Of a DNA stretch of 64,000 bases, positions 25,550-33,609 are shown in pieces. The notes beneath the pieces are model-generated. The model was not told the origin of the DNA and made no database searches. It worked only from the letters and a program-made list of their open reading frames with translations. Source of the stretch: an uncultured Pseudomonadota bacterium (GTDB lineage Bacteria; Pseudomonadota; Alphaproteobacteria; Rs-D84); contig CAMZFU010000002.1 of NCBI GenBank assembly GCA_947306185.1, positions 11,395-75,394 on the forward strand, written 5' to 3'. The stretch's first letter is position 1. Every line of letters begins with the position of its first letter. The position numbers and the translations under genes were made by a program.

Positions 25550-26656
25550 ATGAAATATACGTTTTCACGGCTAATTGTACGCGGCATTGCGGCGGTTTTT
25601 TGTTGCTTTTTACTGACTTCTTGCGACCTTTCTACCCCGACCCATAGCGGCGATGATTCCACAATTCCGTCAAGGAACCTGAAAAAAGTGTCGTATTCCG
25701 AACTGCCTGATTGGAACAAGGACGATGTCAGATATGCACTCCAGGCATTCCGTAATTCCTGCAAGGCCAAGATACAATATACCGGCCGCGTGGTCCCAGA
25801 CAGGGCATTATTCGAAGAAAAATGCAATATGCTGCCCAGTGCCAGTGCCGATAACGCGACCATCCGCGCATGGTTTGAATCAAATTTCCAACCGTACAAG
25901 ATTTATAATGACAATGGTGGGACCAAGGGAACCTATACCGGATACTATTCGCCCGTGATACCGGGATGCCGGACAAAAACCGCGGAATGTAACGAACCGT
26001 TAATGGGTATTCCGACAGACGGTCAAAACTTTAAGGGCGTATCAAAGAAAAAGATTGTTGAAAACAAAATCGGGCGTGTCTTGTATTGGGCGAACATTGT
26101 GGACGTCCAAAACATCCAAATCCAAGGCAGTGGTATGCTGAAACTTTCCGATGGCAAAATGGTTAAATTGAATTTTGCCGCGGTGAACGATATGCCATTT
26201 AAATCAATTGGGGAACAATTACGTAATCGTGGTATCCGACCCGAAGGCGGATATTCCGCCGATGCGGTATGGACACATCTGAAAAAGAATCCAAAACTTG
26301 CTAAAGAGGTTATATACAATAATCCACGATATGTGTATTTCTATGAATCGGTGCCACCGGATGTGATTGGAAAACTTGGCACTCCACTATCAAAAATACG
26401 AAGTGTTGCAATGGATGATTCGCTGTATACATTGGGATTGCCCGTGTACATCGATACGAACCTTTCCAACGGTCAGAAATTTAGACGCCTTATGATAGCC
26501 CAAGATACCGGCAGTGCAATCCGCGGTTGGATTCGTGCCGACATATTCTTTGGCAAGGGCGACGAAGCATATAATTATGCCCATGGTCAACATGCCCAGG
26601 GCGAAATGTATATATTGATGCCAAAAGAATATAGTTATGTCGAGCCAAGAAAATAA
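25550..26656 (+). CDS. mltA: Membrane-bound lytic murein transglycosylase A
   Basis: 368 residues from the ATG at 25550 (GTGGGGGG ribosome site 10 bases upstream). Lipoprotein signal with lipobox LLTSC; Asp after Cys would favour inner-membrane retention by the E. coli rule, which may not hold here. The MltA barrel has TGYYSPVIPG and the C-terminal 3D domain shows AQDTGSAIRGWIRADIFFG with its three conserved Asp. It cleaves glycan strands of peptidoglycan to 1,6-anhydromuropeptides. The end overlaps the dciA-like gene by 20 bp. Confidence 0.93.
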   Translation: MKYTFSRLIVRGIAAVFCCFLLTSCDLSTPTHSGDDSTIPSRNLKKVSYSELPDWNKDDVRYALQAFRNSCKAKIQYTGRVVPDRALFEEKCNMLPSASADNATIRAWFESNFQPYKIYNDNGGTKGTYTGYYSPVIPGCRTKTAECNEPLMGIPTDGQNFKGVSKKKIVENKIGRVLYWANIVDVQNIQIQGSGMLKLSDGKMVKLNFAAVNDMPFKSIGEQLRNRGIRPEGGYSADAVWTHLKKNPKLAKEVIYNNPRYVYFYESVPPDVIGKLGTPLSKIRSVAMDDSLYTLGLPVYIDTNLSNGQKFRRLMIAQDTGSAIRGWIRADIFFGKGDEAYNYAHGQHAQGEMYILMPKEYSYVEPRK

Positions 26657-26972
26657 ATTTGATAAAGACGAACGTGCGGCGCGCCCACAAACAATTGCCG
26701 GTGCATTGGGACGATTGTTTAAACGCCTTGGGGTGCGTGCATCAGATTCCGATTTGGTCGCGCGTTGGCCACAAATTATTGGTTCCGAAATATCAAACCT
26801 TGCCGATATTTGCGCGGTAAAGAAAACACGTTCCGGTGGGTATAATATTGTTTTGCGACCACGGAATCCGGCGTATACGTTAAAATTATCGTATATGACC
26901 GAAGAGATTAAGCAAAAGATAAATAAATATTTTGGTTCGACCTGCGTTGAAAAAATAAGTTTCAGGAAATAA
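26637..26972 (+). CDS. DUF721 / DciA-like protein
   Basis: 111 residues. The C-terminal 80 residues carry the DUF721 pattern: LVARWPQIIGSEISNLAD followed by a strand (YNIVLRPRNPAYTLKLSYM) and a helix (EEIKQKINKYFG). In bacteria without DnaC/DnaI this family (DciA) loads the replicative helicase DnaB. Overlaps mltA by 20 bp and precedes ruvC by 4 bp. Confidence 0.8.
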   Translation: MSSQENKFDKDERAARPQTIAGALGRLFKRLGVRASDSDLVARWPQIIGSEISNLADICAVKKTRSGGYNIVLRPRNPAYTLKLSYMTEEIKQKINKYFGSTCVEKISFRK

Positions 26973-26976
26973 TAAA

Positions 26977-27465
26977 ATGACACGTATTTTGGGCATTGAC
27001 CCCGGACTTTTACATACTGGATGGGCGGTGATCGACACGGCGGGTTCCGCACGGCATTACGTGGCAAGTGGTGTTATATTACCAAAAAAGACCGGCGAAT
27101 TGGCCGAACGCCTTGCCATTATATTTAATGAAGTTTCCAAAATATGCGATGCGTTTTCCCCAAATGAATGCAGTATGGAAATCACATTTGTAAATAAAAA
27201 TCCAACAACAACCCTTATTTTGGGACACGCACGTGCCGCGGCAATGGTTGCAATCGCGGTAAAAAATATCCCAATATCCGAATACGAACCGAATCGGATA
27301 AAAAAGATTTTAACTGGTGGTGGACATGCCGATAAAACCGCAGTTGATAAAATGGTCCGCATATTATTGCCAATGGCAAATCCAAAAACACCGGACGAAA
27401 GTGATGCCATCGCAATCGCACTGGCCCACGCAAACACAACAAATTTCGCAAAGTTTATGAAATAA
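26977..27465 (+). CDS. ruvC: Holliday junction resolvase RuvC
   Basis: 162 residues. RNase H fold with catalytic acids in ILGIDPGL (Asp7), SMEITFVNKNP (Glu) and the C-terminal PDESDAIAIALAH (two Asp). VKKxLTGxGxADKxxV is represented by IKKILTGGGHADKTAVDKM. Cuts Holliday junctions brought by RuvAB; ruvA is in this window, ruvB is not seen. Ends at a bidirectional terminator. Confidence 0.96.
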   Translation: MTRILGIDPGLLHTGWAVIDTAGSARHYVASGVILPKKTGELAERLAIIFNEVSKICDAFSPNECSMEITFVNKNPTTTLILGHARAAAMVAIAVKNIPISEYEPNRIKKILTGGGHADKTAVDKMVRILLPMANPKTPDESDAIAIALAHANTTNFAKFMK

Positions 27466-27490
27466 AAAAACCGCCAATATGGCGGTTTTA
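27465..27490. terminator. Bidirectional terminator between ruvC and yebC
   Basis: AACCGCC-AATAT-GGCGGTT flanked by a seven-A run on the left and T on the right. Confidence 0.9.
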
Positions 27491-27509
27491 CTAATCACCA
27501 ATACTATAA

Positions 27510-28226
27510 TTATGCCGCGGCGGTGAATACCTTTTGCACATCATCATTTGCATCTAATGCATCAACAAGGCGTTCAACCTTTTCCCATGTTTCCTCATCA
27601 ACATCCATCGGCATATTCGGAATCCATGTTAATTCCGCACTTTCCGGTTCGCCCAAAACGTCGGCGATTTTCTTTTGAACGTTCATGAAATCATCCGGTT
27701 TGGTTGTGATAATGAAACCTTCTTCGGTTGTTTCCAAATTATCAGCATCCGCATCCATAATGATTTCCATCATTTCATCTTCGGTTTTTCCAATAGATGC
27801 CGGATACAAAATCTGACCGGCGCGGGTGAACATAAATGCAACACTGCCCTCTTCGCCCATATTTCCACCGTGTTTAGAAAAGATATTGCGAACTTCTGGC
27901 ACGGTACGACGTGGATTATCGGTCAATGCCTCAACAATAATTGGCACCGCCCCTGGCCCATAACCTTCGTAACGTACAGAAACGTAACTTTCGGTATTGG
28001 AACCCGATGCCTTTTCAATTGCACGTTTAATATTATCATTCGGCATAGAATTTTTACGTGCCTGTAAAATAGCCAAACGCAGGCGCGGGTTATTATCGGG
28101 ATTTTTATCACCCAATTTTGCCGCCATTGTAATTTCACGCGCTAATTTTGTAAACAAACCACTGCGCGCCGCATCCGCCAGCCCTTTTTTATGCTGAATA
28201 TTATGCCATTTGCTGTGTCCACTCAT
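27510..28226 (-). CDS. YebC/PmpR family (TACO1-like) protein
   Basis: 238 residues. Begins MSGHSKWHNIQHKKGLADAA, the family signature, and continues with RLAILQARKNSMPNDNIKRA, GYGPGAVPIIVEALTDN and EEGSVAFMFTR. Members were annotated as transcription regulators; recent work links them to translation of proline-rich stretches. Cytoplasmic. Divergent from ruvA with 52 bp between, as often seen near ruvC/ruvA. Confidence 0.95.
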   Translation of the reverse strand: MSGHSKWHNIQHKKGLADAARSGLFTKLAREITMAAKLGDKNPDNNPRLRLAILQARKNSMPNDNIKRAIEKASGSNTESYVSVRYEGYGPGAVPIIVEALTDNPRRTVPEVRNIFSKHGGNMGEEGSVAFMFTRAGQILYPASIGKTEDEMMEIIMDADADNLETTEEGFIITTKPDDFMNVQKKIADVLGEPESAELTWIPNMPMDVDEETWEKVERLVDALDANDDVQKVFTAAA

Positions 28227-28278
28227 AATTTGACCTTTTGATTCAATTAGATTAGAATAACAGGCATAAGGATAGCAA

Positions 28279-28854
28279 ATGATTGGAAAATTGCAAGGTA
28301 TTGTTGATTATATTGGTGATGGGTTCATTATTTTGATGGCGGGGCCCGTCGGATATCAGGTTTATACTTCAGAAACATTGACATTAAAGTCCACGGTTAG
28401 CCTTTGGATTGAAACAATTGTCCGCGAAGATTCGATTCGTTTATTTGGTTTTTCAACCCATTCCGCGCAAAACCTGTTTAATATGCTGATTGGGGTTTCC
28501 GGTGTCGGGCCAAAGGTTGCATTGGCCATAATGGGAACAATAAAGACAGATACATTGATGACGGCAATCGCAACCGGCGATACCAAAACGATATCTACCG
28601 CACCGGGTGTTGGTAAAAAGATGGCGGAAAAAATTATCGTAGAACTGAAATCACGGGTTGGCAGCGCATCATTTGATTTCGGTGCGTCCGATTCGGGTGG
28701 CGTTTTACCAGATTTACTCGCCGCATTGGAATCTTTGGGTTATCGCCGTATGGATATTGTTGAAATGGCACAAAAATTGGTTGCACAAAACCCAGATGCC
28801 GATATATCAAAACTTGTTCCAATGGCATTAAAAGAAATAAGTGGCAATAAATAA
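28279..28854 (+). CDS. ruvA: Holliday junction branch-migration protein RuvA
   Basis: 191 residues. N-terminal OB fold (MIGKLQGIVDYIGDGFIILM), two helix-hairpin-helix motifs (GVSGVGPKVALAIMG and APGVGKKMAEKIIVELK) and a C-terminal domain III with LPDLLAALESLGYRRMDI that contacts RuvB. The stop overlaps the mnmE start (TAATG). Confidence 0.96.
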   Translation: MIGKLQGIVDYIGDGFIILMAGPVGYQVYTSETLTLKSTVSLWIETIVREDSIRLFGFSTHSAQNLFNMLIGVSGVGPKVALAIMGTIKTDTLMTAIATGDTKTISTAPGVGKKMAEKIIVELKSRVGSASFDFGASDSGGVLPDLLAALESLGYRRMDIVEMAQKLVAQNPDADISKLVPMALKEISGNK

Positions 28855-30152
28855 TGACTAACAACGATACAATTTTTGCACTATCATCGGGACGCGGTAA
28901 ATCCGGTGTTGCGGTAATTCGCATATCTGGTGATAATCTTAAAGAATTTGCAAAAAAAATTATTGGCCACCCACCAGTACCCCGGCACGCGTATTTTGCG
29001 AACCTGATGGACGATACGGGCGAAATTATTGATCAATGTGTTGTAATATATTTTGCCGCACCATACAGTTTCACCGGCACCGATATTATTGAAATTCAAT
29101 CGCACGGTGCACCGGCGGTAATACTTAAGATATTCCAATTCTTGCGAACACAGCATATGCGTATCGCAACGCCCGGTGAATTTTCACGTCGTGCATTTTA
29201 TAACGGGAAAATGGATTTGTCTGATGTTGATGGACTTGTTGCATTATTGGACGCACAAACAGACAAACAACGCGTCGCGGCATTAAAATCCATGATGGGT
29301 GGGGACAGTGATATTTACACCGATTGGCGGATGCAAATGTTAAAGATATCGGCATACGCCGCCGCAATGACCGATTACAATTCTGATGATTTGCCGGGCA
29401 ACATAGATGAAACAATTTATGAACACATAAAAACTCTCTATACGGCGATTTCTGCCGCATTGGGCAAATATAATGCATCACGTGCAATTACGTGCGGTAT
29501 CAACATTACTATTGTTGGCGAAACAAATGTTGGTAAATCATCACTGTTCAATCGTATTGTGGGATCCGCCCGCGCCATAGTATCAGATATTCCCGGGACA
29601 ACACGCGATGTCGTATCGGCAACAATGGATATCGGGGGGTACATGGTGAATATTTCGGATACGGCGGGCATTCGTGACGCAACCGATACAATTGAACGAA
29701 TCGGTATAGAACGCACCAATGATGAAATCAATAATGCCGATATAGTCATTCACGTAATAAATCCAAACGATAAATATGCCAAGATTAAACCGGATGAAAT
29801 ATTGGTTATAAATAAATCGGATACAACCGATGTGCACAAGATAAACGGGGCGATATATACATCGGCAAAAAATGGTGACGGGATACCAGAACTGATGTCG
29901 GCAATTACGGAACGCATAAACAAAATAACCGGAAACGGCGAATCGGTATTGATGATAAATGCGCGCACATACGATTTGGTTAAAACCGCCGCAGACGAAT
30001 TAAAAAATGCATTAGAACGGTCAAATGGTGATTATGATATATTGTCCGAACATGTCCGTTATGCCGCCGATGCAATTGGAAAAATACTTGGTATAATCGG
30101 TACCGATGAAGTATTGGATATGACATTCTCGCAGTTATGTTTAGGGAAATAG
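28854..30152 (+). CDS. mnmE: tRNA modification GTPase MnmE
   Basis: 432 residues. N-terminal folate-binding domain (TIFALSSGRGKSGVAVIRIS; PGEFSRRAFYNGKMDLSDVD), central helical domain with an inserted G domain (GETNVGKSSLFNRI, IPGTTRDV, DTAGIRDATD, NKSD) and the obligatory C-terminal CLGK. With MnmG it makes the cmnm5U34 modification of tRNAs. Coupled to ruvA. Confidence 0.97.
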   Translation: MTNNDTIFALSSGRGKSGVAVIRISGDNLKEFAKKIIGHPPVPRHAYFANLMDDTGEIIDQCVVIYFAAPYSFTGTDIIEIQSHGAPAVILKIFQFLRTQHMRIATPGEFSRRAFYNGKMDLSDVDGLVALLDAQTDKQRVAALKSMMGGDSDIYTDWRMQMLKISAYAAAMTDYNSDDLPGNIDETIYEHIKTLYTAISAALGKYNASRAITCGINITIVGETNVGKSSLFNRIVGSARAIVSDIPGTTRDVVSATMDIGGYMVNISDTAGIRDATDTIERIGIERTNDEINNADIVIHVINPNDKYAKIKPDEILVINKSDTTDVHKINGAIYTSAKNGDGIPELMSAITERINKITGNGESVLMINARTYDLVKTAADELKNALERSNGDYDILSEHVRYAADAIGKILGIIGTDEVLDMTFSQLCLGK

Positions 30153-30171
30153 AGATTAACAACAAAAAAGA

Positions 30172-30196
30172 ACCGCCCAAATGGGCGGTGTTTTTT
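30172..30196. terminator. Bidirectional terminator after mnmE
   Basis: ACCGCCC-AAAT-GGGCGGT then GTTTTTT on the plus strand; an A-run on the other side serves the convergent gene. Confidence 0.9.
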
Positions 30197-31040
30197 ACCT
30201 TTTAATTTCAAGCGATGTCTTTGCAGCAGCAAATGAAGTTATTTTACCTGCACCATACTTCTTTCTTATTGATTCAGGCAACACGGCTTCATCAATAACC
30301 TTTATAACCTCTTCATATTCTTTTGGATGCGCCTTTAAATATCCTAAAATAATCGCGACACATCTTTCATAATTTTTATTTATTTTACCTTCCGCCACAG
30401 CCTCAAAATAGCTTCTATCTACCCTTGAAAGAGACTCTAATATTTTATCTCCATCTACGTTTAAATTCTCTACTAGGGATGTTAGATTATTATCAGCAAT
30501 CTGATTAACCTTCAATTTTTCCATTGCATGGAAAAGCTCTTTAGCTTTTTCTTTTTTATCTTTCGTATCTTTGGAAATAATAATCCCCATTATAACACAT
30601 GTTATAAGTAAGTTCATAAAGCTATCAAAACCAACACCAAACGGATTATCTTCCCAATCACCCATACCATAAGCACTTTTAATCGCCTCGCCATAAGTAT
30701 GATATCTGGCTTTTGTTTCTGTATTTGTATTTGGGTCCCAATCGCCTTCAAGTGCCTTATCTAAGCCAAACACTGCACTTCCAAGAGCAATTCCAACAAT
30801 TTGACCTATCAACGCCCCCCTTAAAACCGAATATTGCAGAAAAGGTCTGATTTTACGCGCGATTATACGCTTTTTCTTTTTTTCCAGCTTCTTTTGCGCC
30901 TTGATTGAGCGCGCCTCTTCTTCTTTCCTTTTTTGTTCTTCAATTTCCCGTTCTTGTTCTTCTCGTTCCGCTTCCTCAGCCTTTCTTTGGGTTTCTAGTT
31001 GTTCTTGATATTCATCATATCCGATTCTTTGTTTTGTCAT
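30195..31040 (-). CDS. Unknown membrane protein with a long charged N-terminal coiled coil
   Basis: 281 residues with AAGGAT before the ATG. The first 65 residues are an uninterrupted Glu/Lys/Arg helix (EEQEREIEEQKRKEEEAR). Two hydrophobic segments follow (SVLRGALIGQIVGIALGSAV and FMNLLITCVIMGIIISK), then a helical cytoplasmic C-terminal domain. No catalytic motif. A tight consensus promoter lies upstream, so it is expressed alone. I do not recognise the family. Confidence 0.7.
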   Translation of the reverse strand: MTKQRIGYDEYQEQLETQRKAEEAEREEQEREIEEQKRKEEEARSIKAQKKLEKKKKRIIARKIRPFLQYSVLRGALIGQIVGIALGSAVFGLDKALEGDWDPNTNTETKARYHTYGEAIKSAYGMGDWEDNPFGVGFDSFMNLLITCVIMGIIISKDTKDKKEKAKELFHAMEKLKVNQIADNNLTSLVENLNVDGDKILESLSRVDRSYFEAVAEGKINKNYERCVAIILGYLKAHPKEYEEVIKVIDEAVLPESIRKKYGAGKITSFAAAKTSLEIKR

Positions 31041-31078
31041 TTTTTATCCTTATTATTTTTTTATAGTTCTAAACAGAA

Positions 31079-31106
31079 ACTATAACACAAAAAAAACCAT
31101 TGTCAA
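31079..31106 (-). promoter_or_regulatory. Near-consensus promoter of the coiled-coil membrane gene
   Basis: On the minus strand TTGACA, 16-bp T-rich spacer, TATAGT, about 40 bp before the ATG. Confidence 0.8.
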
Positions 31107-31192
31107 GTATACATAAAATACCACAAGGGTTCCGCGTTTCCACGGTATGACACTGTTTTTTCGATTTGTTTCTATTGATTATTAATTCGCAT

Positions 31193-32773
31193 CTATTCTT
31201 TACGAATCGGATATTGACCTTCTATCAGATTCTTACGAACAATATGGTGCTTTACCTTTTGCGTACTGGTCATCGGCAAATCTTCGGTTGTCATCGCAAA
31301 ATGCGTAACCCATTTGTACGATGCAACTTTTTTATTCGCCGCTGCAACCGCCGCAGACAACTTTTCCATTGTCATGCCCTCTTCTACGCTGAACACACCA
31401 TATGAAACGGTTTTATCTTTCACTTTGTGTTCAAACACCGCGACATTTTTAACACCCGGTATCGTAATGAACAATCCTTCTAATTCATCAGGATAAACGT
31501 TTTTACCACTATCCAAAACAATCACTTGTTTTTTACGACCAGCAAAATGTAATTCGCCATTTTTATCCATTGAAACAACGTCACCAGTATTAAAGAATCC
31601 GCGTTCATCAAATGCTTGTCTGTTCGCTTCTTCATTATTTAAATAGCCACCGAAAACCTGACGTCCACGAACCCACAAGATTCCAACCCCATCTTCATTT
31701 TTATCACGAATTTCAACTTCGTTATTGGTTGTTGGTCCACCAAACGCGAACGGTACACGACCTTTGCAAGGTTTAGAAATACAGATTGGTCCAACGGTTT
31801 CGGTCATACCGTACCCTTGGATAAATCCAAGGCCAAGTGCCACAAAGAAATTCTCGATTTCTGGCTTGGTCGCCGCACCACCCGCAATAAGCAACTTTGC
31901 ACGCCCACCAAATATATCCAAAATTGGTTGTTTTACCTTGTCTACGAGTTTTCCAAGCCCGATTTTGCTTAACAGTTTTTGATTCTTTATTATAAACGAG
32001 AACAAGACCCACATATGTTTCGCCTTAATCCCATCAATAATTTTGTTACGAAATACTTCAAACAAACGCGGAACAGCCGGTATCACATGTGGACGATATT
32101 TTTTGAAATCTGCCAATATTTCTTTTGGATTGACGGTTGGTTGTAATAAAACCCCGGCACCATATTCCAATGTTGCCAATATTTCAACCGCAAAGCCAAA
32201 TATATGATACATCGGCAAAAAGCCATAAAGTATATCACCCGCCGAAATATATTCACGCATATCCAACAATGATGCCGCACATTCTACCAAATTATAATGC
32301 GTAAGCGGCACAATCTTTGGTGTTCCGGTTGAACCAGATGTAAACGACAATGTTGCAATATCTTTGTCATCTAATTTGGCCGGTTTCAATTTCGGATTCA
32401 CTTCACCATCTTTGGCCGTTATGTCAACAAATGTAAAGTTATCTGTCTTATAAAAGAAAGATTTTTCGGCACAAACGAATTTACATTTGGTTATTTGCGC
32501 CATATTATCATATTCAAATGGTGTCAGATTAGTATCCAACAACAAAACTTTTCCACCCAAGAACCATATTGCAAACAATGTAACCGGAAATTCTGGTATA
32601 TTATGCGACAATATGGCAACAACATCGCCAGCCTTGACCCCATTATCGTGTAAGGTCGCCGCACGACGCTTGACCAATTCCAGAAATCCAGAATAAGTTA
32701 CCTCTTCACGAACAAGATACAGTATATCAGGCCATTTAGCCACGGTATTTTCTAAAAACTGAAACATATTCAT
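31193..32773 (-). CDS. AMP-forming acyl-CoA/acyl-ACP synthetase
   Basis: 526 residues, ANL superfamily. P-loop LSFTSGSTGTPKIVPLTH, A5 motif GYGMTETVGPI, A7/A8 region FFNTGDVVSMDKNGELHFAGR and the hinge with KKQVIVLDSGKNVYPDELE. The C-terminal catalytic Lys region reads STQKVKHHIVR. It activates a carboxylic acid, most likely a fatty acid, as adenylate and transfers it to CoA or ACP. No Aas-type acyltransferase domain is fused. Faces away from the xthA-like gene. Confidence 0.88.
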   Translation of the reverse strand: MNMFQFLENTVAKWPDILYLVREEVTYSGFLELVKRRAATLHDNGVKAGDVVAILSHNIPEFPVTLFAIWFLGGKVLLLDTNLTPFEYDNMAQITKCKFVCAEKSFFYKTDNFTFVDITAKDGEVNPKLKPAKLDDKDIATLSFTSGSTGTPKIVPLTHYNLVECAASLLDMREYISAGDILYGFLPMYHIFGFAVEILATLEYGAGVLLQPTVNPKEILADFKKYRPHVIPAVPRLFEVFRNKIIDGIKAKHMWVLFSFIIKNQKLLSKIGLGKLVDKVKQPILDIFGGRAKLLIAGGAATKPEIENFFVALGLGFIQGYGMTETVGPICISKPCKGRVPFAFGGPTTNNEVEIRDKNEDGVGILWVRGRQVFGGYLNNEEANRQAFDERGFFNTGDVVSMDKNGELHFAGRKKQVIVLDSGKNVYPDELEGLFITIPGVKNVAVFEHKVKDKTVSYGVFSVEEGMTMEKLSAAVAAANKKVASYKWVTHFAMTTEDLPMTSTQKVKHHIVRKNLIEGQYPIRKE

Positions 32774-32841
32774 AATAAAAATCCTTGTTGTTTTTATAAA
32801 ATCTTACGACTATTATATTCATAAAAGGAAATTTTGCAAAT

Positions 32842-33609
32842 ATGAAAATACTAACATTAAATATTAATTCTATCCGCGCACATGCGGAATCTTTCCTGGA
32901 TATATTAAAATCTGGGGAATATGATACTATTCTTGTCCAAGAATTAAAGGTAGAAACTGGCGCATTTCCGCATAATTTATTTGATGAATACGGCTATAAC
33001 ATCAAAGTTTTTGGCCAAAAAAGTTGGAACGGGGTTGCAACATTTTCCAAACTTTCTATTGAAGATGCCGTACGCGGAATGCCGAATTATCCAGATCCAA
33101 ACGCACGATTTTTGGAAACGGTAATAGATGGGCGGGTCCGCCTAATAAATGTATACATGCCAAATGGCGAATCCGAAGAATCACCCAAATTCCAATATAA
33201 ATTAGAATGGATGCGCGCATTTTCTGATTATATTTCGCAGTATATCGATTCCGAAGAAGCGGTTATAATTGGTGGTGATTTCAATGTTGCAATAGAAGAC
33301 CGTGATATATGGAATCCAAAAAACTATATTGGTTCAAGCATTTCTGCACCGGCGGCACGTGAAATTATGCAATCTTGGTTAGATGCCGGATGGATGGATT
33401 CGTGGCGCAATATGCATCCAGATGATATTGGATATACTTGGTTCAGTTACCGCCAACATAGTTTGGAACACAATAACGGTTTGCGATTGGATTATTTTTT
33501 GGCAAACAAGATTGCTCAAAAAATGATTCGCGCATGCGAAATAGACCAATGCCCACGCACCGCAGAAAAATCAACAGACCATTGTGGATTAATGATTAAA
33601 TTAGATTAA
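32842..33609 (+). CDS. Exonuclease III family AP endonuclease
   Basis: 255 residues, EEP fold. LNINSIRAHAE (Asn of the metal site), ILVQELKV (Glu), VYMPNGE (Tyr), GGDFNVAIEDRD (Asp-x-Asn), RLDYFLA and the final STDHCGLMI (Asp-His). It incises at abasic sites and removes 3' blocks in base-excision repair. Convergent with addB; the two coding ends overlap by four bases. Confidence 0.93.
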   Translation: MKILTLNINSIRAHAESFLDILKSGEYDTILVQELKVETGAFPHNLFDEYGYNIKVFGQKSWNGVATFSKLSIEDAVRGMPNYPDPNARFLETVIDGRVRLINVYMPNGESEESPKFQYKLEWMRAFSDYISQYIDSEEAVIIGGDFNVAIEDRDIWNPKNYIGSSISAPAAREIMQSWLDAGWMDSWRNMHPDDIGYTWFSYRQHSLEHNNGLRLDYFLANKIAQKMIRACEIDQCPRTAEKSTDHCGLMIKLD

